Shown one piece after another: positions 1 to 6,435 of a stretch of DNA of 12,684 nucleotides. How positions within the stretch are numbered: the stretch's first letter is position 1; each line of letters opens with the position of its first letter. The DNA lies in contig URRN01000043.1 of NCBI GenBank assembly GCA_900550185.1, positions 1 through 12,684 on the forward strand, written 5' to 3'. The notes beneath the pieces are model-generated. The model did not search any database. It was not told where the DNA came from and worked only from the letters and a program-made list of their open reading frames with translations. The position numbers and the translations under genes are program-made. The DNA is from an uncultured Collinsella sp. (GTDB lineage Bacteria; Actinomycetota; Coriobacteriia; Coriobacteriales; Coriobacteriaceae).

Positions 1-54
1 CTGGTGATCTCCGCCTTGAGAGGGCGGCGTCCTAAACCGCTAGACGAACGGGCC
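1..54 (-). tRNA. tRNA-Glu (anticodon CTC), 3' part cut by window edge
   Basis: Read on the minus strand from base 54, the sequence begins GGCCCGTTCGTCTAGCGG, the typical 5' end of a bacterial glutamate tRNA. The D-arm is followed by a 5-bp anticodon stem (CCGCC/GGCGG) closing the 7-base loop CTCTCAA, which gives anticodon CTC. The sequence stops at base 1, just after the anticodon arm and variable region, so the T-arm, the acceptor 3' strand and any encoded CCA lie outside the window. A good promoter lies about 30 bases upstream. It is separate from cca, whose product matures tRNA 3' ends. Confidence 0.93.
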
Positions 55-88
55 ACATGACATCTGCACTGCCGTGCTGCGAGGACAT

Positions 89-117
89 ATATTACGGGAC
101 AAAAAACATGAGCGCAA
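89..117 (-). promoter_or_regulatory. Promoter of tRNA-Glu
   Basis: On the minus strand there is a -35 box TTGCGC (112-117), a 17-base spacer and a -10 box TAATAT (89-94). Transcription would begin near base 82, roughly 28 bases before the mature tRNA 5' end. Spacing is ideal and each hexamer matches the sigma-70 consensus at 4 of 6 positions. This is assigned by eye and not proven. Confidence 0.6.
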
Positions 118-175
118 GAAGAAATTCCAAATTGCCGAAAAATTGTCGGCAGGTTATGGAACACGCAGGTAAAAT

Positions 176-287
176 GGGTAGCTTATTTGGGACGGGGCTT
201 TTTTAGCTACCCTTGCCAAAATCACTATCGATTCGTCCGATTGACAGCTGGGGTAGCTAAAAAAGCCCCGTCCCAAATTAGCTACCC
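176..287. repeat. Large nested palindrome overlapping the end of cca
   Basis: Two 37-base arms (176-212 and 251-287) are inverted copies of each other with a single mismatch (base 184), separated by 38 bases. Each arm is itself a smaller hairpin because it begins GGGTAGCT and ends AGCTACCC. The arm core contains GGGACGGGGC followed by six T. The right arm includes the last Gly codon and the TAG stop of cca. As RNA the whole could fold into a very stable stem, and it probably also ends cca transcription, since no other terminator is seen there. The structure looks like a repeated mobile palindromic unit (REP/MITE-like), but copy number cannot be judged from one window. Confidence 0.85.
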
Positions 288-1676
288 CAGGTTGAGATAG
301 ACCAAAAGAGCTTCGCGCTCGTTGGGAATGTTGTCTTCGATCACGGCGTCGAGGGCGGCGTTGAGTAGCTGGCCTAGCTCGGGTCCCGGTTTAACGCCTG
401 CACGGATCAAGTCGCCGCCGTTGATGGCGAGCATCTTGAGCGTATAGGGCTCCCCCGCCTCCAGTAGCTCGTGCGCCAGCGCGCGCATTTCCTCGATTGT
501 CTCGACATAATAGAAGCACGATGGGGCCTTGCCAAGCGTGTCAGCACGCTTGAGGTCCATGAGCTCGTCAATCAGGCGGGCCGTGTCGACGCCCTCACCC
601 GAAAGCGCGCGCATCATATTGAGCAGGCAGGAGCGCTCGGGGCGCAGCGGCTTATCGTGATATTTGATGAGCAGGCACACGTCGTGCACCAGGTCGTGCG
701 AGAGCGCCAGGCGATCCATAATGACGCGCGCTTTCTTGGCGCCGAGCTCGGGATGACCGTAGAAGTGTCCGCTGCCGGCGTGATCGACCGTAAAGCACTC
801 GGGCTTGGACACATCGTGCAAAAACGCCGCCCACATAAGGCTCGACGAGGGCGCGACGCCGTCGCACAGCGCCAGCTCCCCTGCCACCGTCAGCACGCGG
901 GCGATATGCTCGTAGACGTTAAACGCATGATAGACACTTCGTTGATCAAACCCGCGGCCCGCTGCCAACTCGGGCACGGCGGCGCAGATAAGCTCGGGGT
1001 AGCGCAGCATGGCGTCTCCCCCGTGGCCGGTCGAAAGAATCCCCTCGAGTTCGATACCCACGCGCTCGCGTGCCACGGCATCGAGCAGCGGCGCGCACTC
1101 GGCAAGCGCGCGCTTAGTCTCAGGCTCAATCATAAAGTCCAGGCGGCAGGCAAAGCGTACCGCACGCAGCATGCGCAGGGCGTCCTCGTTAAAGCGACGC
1201 TTGGGATCGCCGACAGCGCGAATCAGCTTGCGCTCCAAGTCACCCTGGCCGTCGTAGCGGTCGACAAGCCCGCGCTCGGGATGCCAGGCCATAGCGTTGA
1301 CGGTAAAGTCGCGGCGCGCCAGGTCGTCCTCAAGCGAAGCCGCACGCTCCACACTCTGGGGATGACGGCCGTCGGTATAGAAGCCATCCAGGCGATAGGT
1401 GGTGACCTCGATGCGCTCGCCATCGCTAATGGCCGTAATGCCGCCAAATTTAATGCCCGACTCCACGACCGCGATACCGGCCGCTTCGAGGGCCACCTTA
1501 GACTCCTGCCACAGGCTGCTGCAGCACATGTCCACATCGTGGCTGGGACATCCCATCAGGGCATCGCGTACCCAACCGCCCACGTACCAGGCTTCAAGAC
1601 CAGCCGCTTCGAGTGCGCGCAGTACTCGCAGGGAGGCATCGGTCGGCTGCGTACCGTTGAGCGAAACATTGCACAT
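282..1676 (-). CDS. cca: CCA tRNA nucleotidyltransferase (class II, with HD domain)
   Basis: This 464-residue protein adds or repairs the CCA end of tRNAs in the cytoplasm using CTP and ATP. The N-terminal nucleotidyltransferase head shows GGWVRD (33-38) and the metal-binding DVD (47-49). It continues with RRDFTVNAM (121-129) and the nucleotide-selecting EDALR motif (164-168), the expected class II order. A C-terminal HD domain follows with FLHDVSKPE (His287-Asp288), so it may also have phosphohydrolase activity as in other HD-containing members. The start ATG at 1676 has an AGGAGG ribosome site 8 bases upstream. The gene follows the fruK terminator, so it needs its own promoter; none is convincing in 1691-1773. 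The stop codon lies inside a palindromic repeat. The assignment to CCA addition rather than poly(A) addition rests on the family resemblance. Confidence 0.95.
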   Translation of the reverse strand: MCNVSLNGTQPTDASLRVLRALEAAGLEAWYVGGWVRDALMGCPSHDVDMCCSSLWQESKVALEAAGIAVVESGIKFGGITAISDGERIEVTTYRLDGFYTDGRHPQSVERAASLEDDLARRDFTVNAMAWHPERGLVDRYDGQGDLERKLIRAVGDPKRRFNEDALRMLRAVRFACRLDFMIEPETKRALAECAPLLDAVARERVGIELEGILSTGHGGDAMLRYPELICAAVPELAAGRGFDQRSVYHAFNVYEHIARVLTVAGELALCDGVAPSSSLMWAAFLHDVSKPECFTVDHAGSGHFYGHPELGAKKARVIMDRLALSHDLVHDVCLLIKYHDKPLRPERSCLLNMMRALSGEGVDTARLIDELMDLKRADTLGKAPSCFYYVETIEEMRALAHELLEAGEPYTLKMLAINGGDLIRAGVKPGPELGQLLNAALDAVIEDNIPNEREALLVYLNLG

Positions 1677-1773
1677 ACCTGTGGCCTCCTGCGCCTATCA
1701 AATTGGTTGTCGATTGCGTCTGCCAGAAGTCTAGCAAGAAACAGCCTCCCCTGCACACGCAACTCCGATAAAC

Positions 1774-1809
1774 AAAAACGCATCCGTCCTGTTCCCAAGA
1801 CGGATGCGT
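1774..1809 (-). terminator. Rho-independent terminator after fruK paralog 2
   Basis: Read on the minus strand, an uninterrupted 11-bp stem (ACGCATCCGTC/GACGGATGCGT, arms 1799-1809 and 1778-1788) closes a 10-base loop. It runs directly into a T tract (1774-1778). It lies 25 bases beyond the fruK stop codon and separates fruK from cca. Confidence 0.92.
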
Positions 1810-1833
1810 AGTATTCAAAACGCTATGCCAGAG

Positions 1834-2766
1834 CTAGCAGACCTGACGAATGTCAATGCCCTTCTTGTACTCCTCCACCTTGGCAAAGTCGCCCAAGCCG
1901 GGGCACTCGACCACGTTGGCACCCGTGGCCATCGAAAGACGCAAGGCATCCTCGACTCGCTCGGGGGCGTCGTGCCACACGGAAAGGAAGGCGGCCAGCG
2001 AGGAGTCGCCCGCGCAGACGGTCGACAGCAGCTTGACGTCGAAGGTGCGGTTGGCAAACCAGATGTGCTCGCCGTTGGAGAAGTACGCGCCGTCGCCGCC
2101 GAGCGTCAGCAGTACATTCTTAGCGCCCTTGGCGTGCAGCTCGGCCATGGCGCCCTTGACGGACTCGTCGTCGCCACCGCTCACCTTAATGCCAAAGATG
2201 TCGAGCAGCTCGTCGTCGTTGGGCTTAATGAGCAACGGCTCCATAGCAATGAGGTCGGCCAGCTGATGGCTCGAGATATCGAGCACGAACTCGGCGCCCT
2301 TCGCCTTCACGCGACGCAGGACCTCTGCCAGAAAGCCCTCGGAGGTGTTGGGGGGCAGCGAGCCGCTGATAACCAGGCAGGTCATGTCATCGAGCGAATC
2401 GATAAGCTCAAACATCTCCTGCTCGTTGGCCTCGTTGATGGCGGCACCGGCGTTGACCATGTTGTACTCGGTGTCGGGGCCGGCATTGAGGAACACGTTG
2501 ACGCGCGTGATGCCGTCGGTCCACACGGGCTTGACGGGCACGCCCAGGGCCTCGGCGCCCTTAACGATAAACTCGCCCGAGAAGCCGGCGAAGAAACCCA
2601 GGATCGTGGTGTCGACACCATAGTGGTCAAGCGTAAACGAGACGTTGAGGCCCTTGCCGTTGGGCGTGTAGACGGCATTGCGGGTACGCGTGACGGTATT
2701 GGCAGTAAGGCCGTCGCAGGCGATGTTGTAGTCAATGGCGGGATTTGCAGTGAGCGTGTAAATCAT
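1834..2766 (-). CDS. fruK: 1-phosphofructokinase, PfkB family (paralog 2)
   Basis: This 310-residue cytoplasmic sugar kinase should phosphorylate fructose 1-phosphate to fructose 1,6-bisphosphate with ATP. It opens with MIYTLTANPAID, typical of FruK/LacC kinases. It has NGKGLNVS (36-43) in the substrate site, TDGITRVN (83-90), IKPNDDE (180-186), TLGGDGAYF (221-229) and the catalytic-base region CAGDSS (251-256). In most PfkB kinases the last motif reads GAGD, so Cys251 replaces a glycine of the anion hole, while the catalytic Asp254 is kept. A GTG five codons upstream (2781) is in frame, but the AAAGGAA ribosome site falls inside that extension, so the ATG at 2766 is preferred. It follows a terminator and has its own promoter region carrying the same TGAAAG motif as fruA. 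Tagatose-6-phosphate kinase (LacC-like) is an alternative substrate assignment. Confidence 0.88.
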   Translation of the reverse strand: MIYTLTANPAIDYNIACDGLTANTVTRTRNAVYTPNGKGLNVSFTLDHYGVDTTILGFFAGFSGEFIVKGAEALGVPVKPVWTDGITRVNVFLNAGPDTEYNMVNAGAAINEANEQEMFELIDSLDDMTCLVISGSLPPNTSEGFLAEVLRRVKAKGAEFVLDISSHQLADLIAMEPLLIKPNDDELLDIFGIKVSGGDDESVKGAMAELHAKGAKNVLLTLGGDGAYFSNGEHIWFANRTFDVKLLSTVCAGDSSLAAFLSVWHDAPERVEDALRLSMATGANVVECPGLGDFAKVEEYKKGIDIRQVC

Positions 2767-2774
2767 GAATGTTC

Positions 2775-2822
2775 CTTTCACGAAGCAACGTGTTAATGAA
2801 AGTATATTCCACGCTTCGGCAA
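2775..2822 (-). promoter_or_regulatory. Promoter and operator candidate of fruK paralog 2
   Basis: On the minus strand a -10 box TATACT lies at 2801-2806, followed immediately by TTTCA. An inverted pair, CTTTCA (2775-2780) and TGAAAG (2797-2802) with 16 bases between, brackets the likely transcription start; one half overlaps the -10 box and the other touches the ribosome site. TTGCCG (2817-2822) is present, but only 10 bases from the -10 box, too close for a normal -35, and no better -35 is seen. The fruA promoter has the same TGAAAG placement, so binding by the nearby RpiR protein is a reasonable inference. Confidence 0.45.
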
Positions 2823-2888
2823 AAGGCTACAACAACTCGGTGAACGGTGTGGAACGCGTGAAGCGCGGCTCCGAGGTTCGAGTGGGAC

Positions 2889-2922
2889 AAAAAACGGCGC
2901 CCCGGTCGAAACCGGGACGCCG
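2889..2922 (-). terminator. Rho-independent terminator between the two fruK paralogs
   Basis: On the minus strand a 12-bp stem (arms 2911-2922 and 2895-2906, one G-T pair) closed by the stable tetraloop TTCG is followed by six T (2889-2894). It sits 28 bases after the stop of paralog 1. It should separate the ptsH-ptsI-fruK transcript from the second kinase. Confidence 0.94.
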
Positions 2923-2949
2923 TATGCGCACGAGTTTGTCGTGTTTCGC

Positions 2950-3882
2950 TTACTTGCGATCGAGCTTGCGAACGGCAACGCGCTTGCTGTACTCGTCGAC
3001 GTGACCAAAGTCGCCGATGCCGACGGACTCAGCAACGTTGGCGCCGGTGGCCATAGCGAGCTTCATGGCCTCCTCGACGTTGTCGCGATCCCTGTACCAC
3101 TTGTGCAGGAACGCAGCGAGGGTGCAGTCGCCGGCGCAGACGGAAGAAACCAGCTTGATGTTGAACTCACGCTTGGCGTACCAGATGTCCTCGCCGTTGG
3201 AGAAGTAAGCGTCGCCGCGGCTACCGCGGGTGAGCAGCACGTTCTGAACGCCAGCGTCGTGAGCCATCTTCATGGCAACGCGGACCTCGTCGTCGGTGTC
3301 GACCGGCACGCCGAAGATAGCCTTCATCTCGTGATGGTTCGGCTTAATGAGCAGCGGCTTCTTGTGAGCGAGCTCCTTGAGCTTGTCGGAGGACAGGTCC
3401 AGGACGACGTCGGCGCCACGGGCCTGAGCGTGCTCCATGACCTGAGCCAGGAAGTCGGGCGTAGCTTTGGGAGGCACGGAGCCGGAGACGATCAAGCACT
3501 CAAGGTCGCCCGCGGTGTCCAGGATGTTGTAGAGCTCCTCCTGATGCTGCGGCGTGATCGGAGCACCGGGGTTCAGGATGCCGTACTCGTGCTGGCCATC
3601 GTTGACGTAGGTGTTGATGCGCGTGATACCGTCGGTCCAGACCGGGCGGCAGAGGCAACCCAGGTTCATGACCTCCTCGACGATGAACTTGCCCGTGAAG
3701 CCGGCGAAGAAACCGAGCGCGACGGTGTCGACGCCCATCTTCTTAAAGGCGAAGGACACGTCGAGGCCCTTGCCGTTAGCCGTGTAGCTGGCCGAGCCGG
3801 TGCGGACGTTCTCGTCGGGCTCGAGCGGAGAGCTCGAAACCGTCATGTCGACAGCCGGGTTAGCGGTTAGCGTGTAGAACAT
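2950..3882 (-). CDS. fruK: 1-phosphofructokinase-like PfkB kinase (paralog 1)
   Basis: This 310-residue PfkB-family kinase has the same length and plan as its neighbour and opens MFYTLTANPAVD. It keeps TDGITRIN (83-90), LIKPNHHE (178-185) and the catalytic Asp252 within CAGDCT (249-254). Two sites differ from paralog 2. The substrate loop reads NGKGLDVS (36-43), with Asp41 where FruK-type enzymes normally have Asn. The nucleotide-site segment is TRGSRGDAYF (218-227) instead of TLGGDGAYF. These changes could alter substrate choice, so fructose 1-phosphate is likely but not certain; tagatose 6-phosphate or another phosphosugar is possible. The ATG at 3882 follows a purine-rich AGGGGG site. It lies 74 bases after ptsI with no terminator between, so it is probably transcribed with ptsH and ptsI. 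Confidence 0.85.
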   Translation of the reverse strand: MFYTLTANPAVDMTVSSSPLEPDENVRTGSASYTANGKGLDVSFAFKKMGVDTVALGFFAGFTGKFIVEEVMNLGCLCRPVWTDGITRINTYVNDGQHEYGILNPGAPITPQHQEELYNILDTAGDLECLIVSGSVPPKATPDFLAQVMEHAQARGADVVLDLSSDKLKELAHKKPLLIKPNHHEMKAIFGVPVDTDDEVRVAMKMAHDAGVQNVLLTRGSRGDAYFSNGEDIWYAKREFNIKLVSSVCAGDCTLAAFLHKWYRDRDNVEEAMKLAMATGANVAESVGIGDFGHVDEYSKRVAVRKLDRK

Positions 3883-3906
3883 TTACAGTACCCCCTGTAT
3901 ATGTGA

Positions 3907-3924
3907 GGGCCGCGTGGCCGGCCC
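3907..3924. other. Small GC hairpin between ptsI and fruK paralog 1
   Basis: GGGCCG (3907-3912) and CGGCCC (3919-3924) form a 6-bp stem with a 6-base loop. There is no T tract after it on the minus strand, so it is not a normal terminator. It may be an RNA-stabilising or processing element between cotranscribed genes. Confidence 0.4.
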
Positions 3925-3956
3925 ATTCCAACCACGCAGTTACCTCTGATACCAAA

Positions 3957-5660
3957 TTAGCGAGCTGCGGACTCGAGCAGTGCCTTGACCTCGGCGGCGG
4001 TGTTGCAGGCGAGCGCCTTCTCGGCGAGCTCGTCGCACTCGGCCTTGGTCCACTGGCTGATGGTCTTGCGGGCGCGCAGGATGGACGGAGCGCTCATCGA
4101 GAACTCCTCCAGGCCCCAGCTGATCAGCAGCGGCTCGAGCAACGGATCGGCAGCGGCCTCGCCGCACATACCGACCATGATGCCGGCCTTCACGCCGCTC
4201 TCGATGATGTTCTTGAGCGAGCGGAGCACGGCGGGATAGTAAACCTGGTACAGGTTGGAGATGGTGTCGTTACCACGGTCGGCGCACATGGTGTAGCCGA
4301 TCAGGTCGTTGGTGCCGATGGAGAAGAAGTCGGCGACCTCGGCCAAGCGGTCAGCGAGCAGCGAGGCGGCAGGCGTCTCGACCATGATGCCAACCTCGAT
4401 GTTCTCGTTGAACTTGCGACCCTCTTCGGTCAGCTCGGCCTTGCACTGCTCGACGAGCTCCTTGACAGCCAAGACTTCCTCGACGCAGGTGACGAGCGGG
4501 ATCATGATCTTGACGTCACCGAAGGCGCTGGCGCGCAGCAGGGCGCGGAGCTGGACCTTGTACTGGTCGGGGTTGGCCAGGCAGTAACGCACGGCGCGGA
4601 AGCCCATGAAGGGGTTCTCTTCCTTGACCATGTGCAGGTACGGAATCTCCTTGTCGCCACCCACATCGAGCGTGCGGATGATGACCGGAGCGCCCTTGAG
4701 CGCGCTGGCGACCTTACGGTAGGCGTTGAACTGCTCCTCCTCGGAAGGAAGCTCAGCAGAGTCCATGAACAGGAACTCGGAACGGAACAGGCCGATAGCC
4801 TCGGCATCGTGATCGAGCGCGTTGGGCACGTCATCGGGGTTACCGATGTTGCAGGCGATGATCTTCTTGATGCCATCGGCAGTCACGGACGGCTTGCCGC
4901 GGAAGGCCTCGAGGGCTGCCTTCTCGGCAGCGAAGGCCTCGGCCTTGGCGGTGTAGGCAGCGAGCGTCTCCTCGTCGGGATCGGCCTCGACGATACCCTT
5001 GCCACCGTCGACGACAACGGTCATGCCGTTGCGCAGTGCGGTGCAGCTGTTGGAAACCGAAAGGACAGCCGGGATCTCGAGGGCGCGCGCAATGATTGCG
5101 GAGTGCGACGTGCGGCCACCAGTCTCGGTGACGATACCGGCAACGTGGGCCTTATCGATCGTGGCGGTCATGGACGGCGTGAGGTCGTGCACGACAACGA
5201 CGGTGTTCTCGGGCAGGACGGAAAGGTCGACGACCTCCTTGCCCAGCAGCTCGGCCAGAATACCGGTGCGGATGTCGGCGATGTCGGCCGCGCGCAGACG
5301 GAACATCTCATCGTCCATGGACAGGAACATGTTCTCGAACATGGTCGAGGTGTCCATGAGCGCCTGCTCGGCGCAGGTGCCGCCGTCAATGGCGGCGTTG
5401 ATGGCGTCGGTCATGCCCGGATCCTGAGCCAGGACAATGTGTCCGCTCATGATCTCGGCCTCGGCCTCGCCCACCGTCTCCTTCATGTGGTCGGCCTGAG
5501 CCTGGGTCTTCTCGCAGAAGACCGAAAGAGCGGACTGATAGCGCTCCTTCTCTGCTGCCGAATCAGCAACCTCGTGCGGCTCAAACGTCAAGTCGGGATC
5601 GACGGCGACCATGACGGTGCCGATACCGATGCCCTCGGAAGCGTTGACTCCCTGATACAT
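3957..5660 (-). CDS. ptsI: PTS enzyme I (phosphoenolpyruvate-protein phosphotransferase)
   Basis: This 567-residue cytoplasmic enzyme moves phosphate from phosphoenolpyruvate to its own histidine and then to HPr, the first step for all PTS sugars. The order is an N-terminal HPr-binding helical region, the phosphohistidine domain with GGRTSHSAI (181-189, active His186), then a PEP-binding barrel. The barrel shows [10 protein letters not shown] (291-300), [10 protein letters not shown] (329-338), GIMVETPAA (424-432), FSIGTNDL (446-453), DRGND (461-465) and GMCGE (497-501, catalytic Cys499). Length is normal for the family. The frame opens upstream to 5714, but [14 protein letters not shown] aligns with known enzyme I N-termini, and AGAGGA lies 6 bases before it; an ATG two codons earlier (5666) is the only close rival. 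The segment NDLIGYTMC differs from the usual NDLTQYTLA. It is downstream of ptsH across a hairpin. Confidence 0.96.
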   Translation of the reverse strand: [567 protein letters not shown]

Positions 5661-5685
5661 TCCCATTCCTCTCTCCGTGTCATGT

Positions 5686-5714
5686 GATAAAGCGTTTTGC
5701 CATATCCATGACAA
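5686..5714 (-). promoter_or_regulatory. Weak candidate promoter before ptsI
   Basis: On the minus strand TTGTCA (5709-5714, five of six consensus bases) is followed after 17 bases by TTTATC (5686-5691), a poor -10 box. It lies just after the ptsH-ptsI hairpin and would give a leader of about 20 bases. It might add ptsI transcription independent of ptsH. Evidence is thin. Confidence 0.28.
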
Positions 5715-5748
5715 AAGAGCGCAGCTACCTTAAGACAGGTCACTGCGC
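5711..5748 (-). terminator. Attenuator-like hairpin between ptsH and ptsI
   Basis: On the minus strand GCGCAG pairs with CTGCGC (arms 5743-5748 and 5719-5724). Inside it ACCT pairs with AGGT across a 2x2 internal loop, and the stem is followed by TCTTTTGT (5711-5718). The interrupted stem and T run broken by C suggest partial termination. That would make HPr transcripts more abundant than enzyme I transcripts. Confidence 0.55.
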
Positions 5749-5793
5749 CCCCAAATATGAACTTAGTTGTTCAACATGCGACCCGTTTGAGTT

Positions 5794-6057
5794 CTACTCG
5801 CCAAGACCGCTCTTGATGAGCTCGATGGCAGCAGCCAGAGCCTCGGCCTCGTCGGCGCCGTCGCACTTGACCTCGACCTCGGTGCCGCAGGGGATACCAG
5901 CAGCCATAAGTGCCATCGGGGACTTGCCGTTGACCTCCTTCTCGGGGGTGACGACCGTCACGTCACAGGCGTACTTGCCCATGGTGGAGGCGAACAGACC
6001 AGCCGGACGCATGTGCAGACCCTGAGGATTAACGAGGGTAGCCTTCTCAGAAACCAT
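5794..6057 (-). CDS. ptsH: PTS phosphocarrier protein HPr
   Basis: This 87-residue small cytoplasmic protein carries phosphate from enzyme I to the EIIA domains of sugar permeases. NPQGLHMRPAG places the phosphorylated histidine at the canonical position 15, followed by Arg17 and Pro18. Ser46, the regulatory phosphorylation site used by HPr kinase in Gram-positives, is present in GKSPMALMAAG (44-54). The next residue is Pro47 rather than the usual Ile or Leu, which may change interaction with HPr kinase or CcpA-type partners. The ATG at 6057 has a strong AAAGGAGT ribosome site. It is the first gene of a likely ptsH-ptsI-fruK transcript and has a long upstream region. Confidence 0.97.
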   Translation of the reverse strand: MVSEKATLVNPQGLHMRPAGLFASTMGKYACDVTVVTPEKEVNGKSPMALMAAGIPCGTEVEVKCDGADEAEALAAAIELIKSGLGE

Positions 6058-6125
6058 AGTTGACTCCTTTTTTGTGTTTAACCCCTGTCATGCATGTGGC
6101 AGGAGTCAGATTCACGACGTTGTTT

Positions 6126-6131
6126 ATATTA
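6126..6131 (-). promoter_or_regulatory. Candidate -10 box of the ptsH promoter
   Basis: On the minus strand an AT-rich segment contains TAATAT (6126-6131) within AGTTAATATAAAC. Transcription would begin near 6118, giving a leader of about 60 bases. No good -35 is seen at the normal distance (ATGAAA at 17 bases). This is the best promoter between the 6197-6325 palindrome and ptsH. It lacks the CTTTCA motif found at the fruA and fruK promoters. Confidence 0.4.
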
Positions 6132-6196
6132 ACTCACATCAAACGGTTTTTCATTGTGTTTCGCACGAATTGTTGGACAGATGTCGTTCGCTGTCC

Positions 6197-6325
6197 GCTC
6201 GCCTGCCGGGCGGGGCGGTTAAGTTTGCTGCTCTACAGTCCTGCGCAAGACGGAAAGCACATTAAGTGCTTTCCTTTGCGTGCAGAACTCGCGACAAACT
6301 TAACCGCCCCGCCCGGCGGGCGAGC
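6197..6325. repeat. 129-base GC-rich palindromic element
   Basis: The 30-base arms 6197-6226 and 6296-6325 are inverted copies with one mismatch that would be a G-U pair in RNA. They share the core GCCGGGCGGGGCGGTTAAG. The interior is also folded: GGAAAGCAC (6252-6260) and GTGCTTTCC (6266-6274) pair around the loop ATTAA, with imperfect pairing between that and the outer arms. The whole is one long, nearly continuous hairpin without an open reading frame of its own. It lies upstream of the ptsH promoter. It is probably a non-autonomous palindromic repeat; a structured RNA is the alternative. Confidence 0.85.
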
Positions 6326-6435
6326 TGCGGAAACTCGGTCGGTCCAGAGCAATATCGGCGGAACGGAATTCTGGCTGAGGATATGTTCGCGACAAAGACT
6401 CAATGGGCAGTTCCCTCTATGCCCTTCTGGAAGTT
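6326..6435. other. Intergenic spacer with no recognised gene
   Basis: This spacer sits between two palindromic repeats in the 528-base gap from ptsH to fruA. No reading frame with a ribosome site, no RNA gene and no clear promoter was found in it on either strand. Confidence 0.6.

Noticed and set aside
176..287. Possible CRISPR or direct repeats near the left end
   Set aside because: The two copies are inverted, not direct, and there are no further units or spacers.
2767..2781. GTG start at 2781 for fruK paralog 2
   Set aside because: The ribosome site AAAGGAA lies within this extension and the family begins at MIYTLT.
471..3870. Three long plus-strand frames opposite cca and the fruK paralogs
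   Set aside because: All lie antisense to well-recognised genes, lack ribosome sites and have shadow-type composition.
3903..5687. 594-codon plus-strand frame opposite ptsI
   Set aside because: The opposite strand encodes enzyme I with all motifs; the antisense product is low in complexity and resembles no protein.
6112..6144. CRP-like TGTGA motif upstream of ptsH
   Set aside because: Only one half-site is present; the matching TCACA half is missing.
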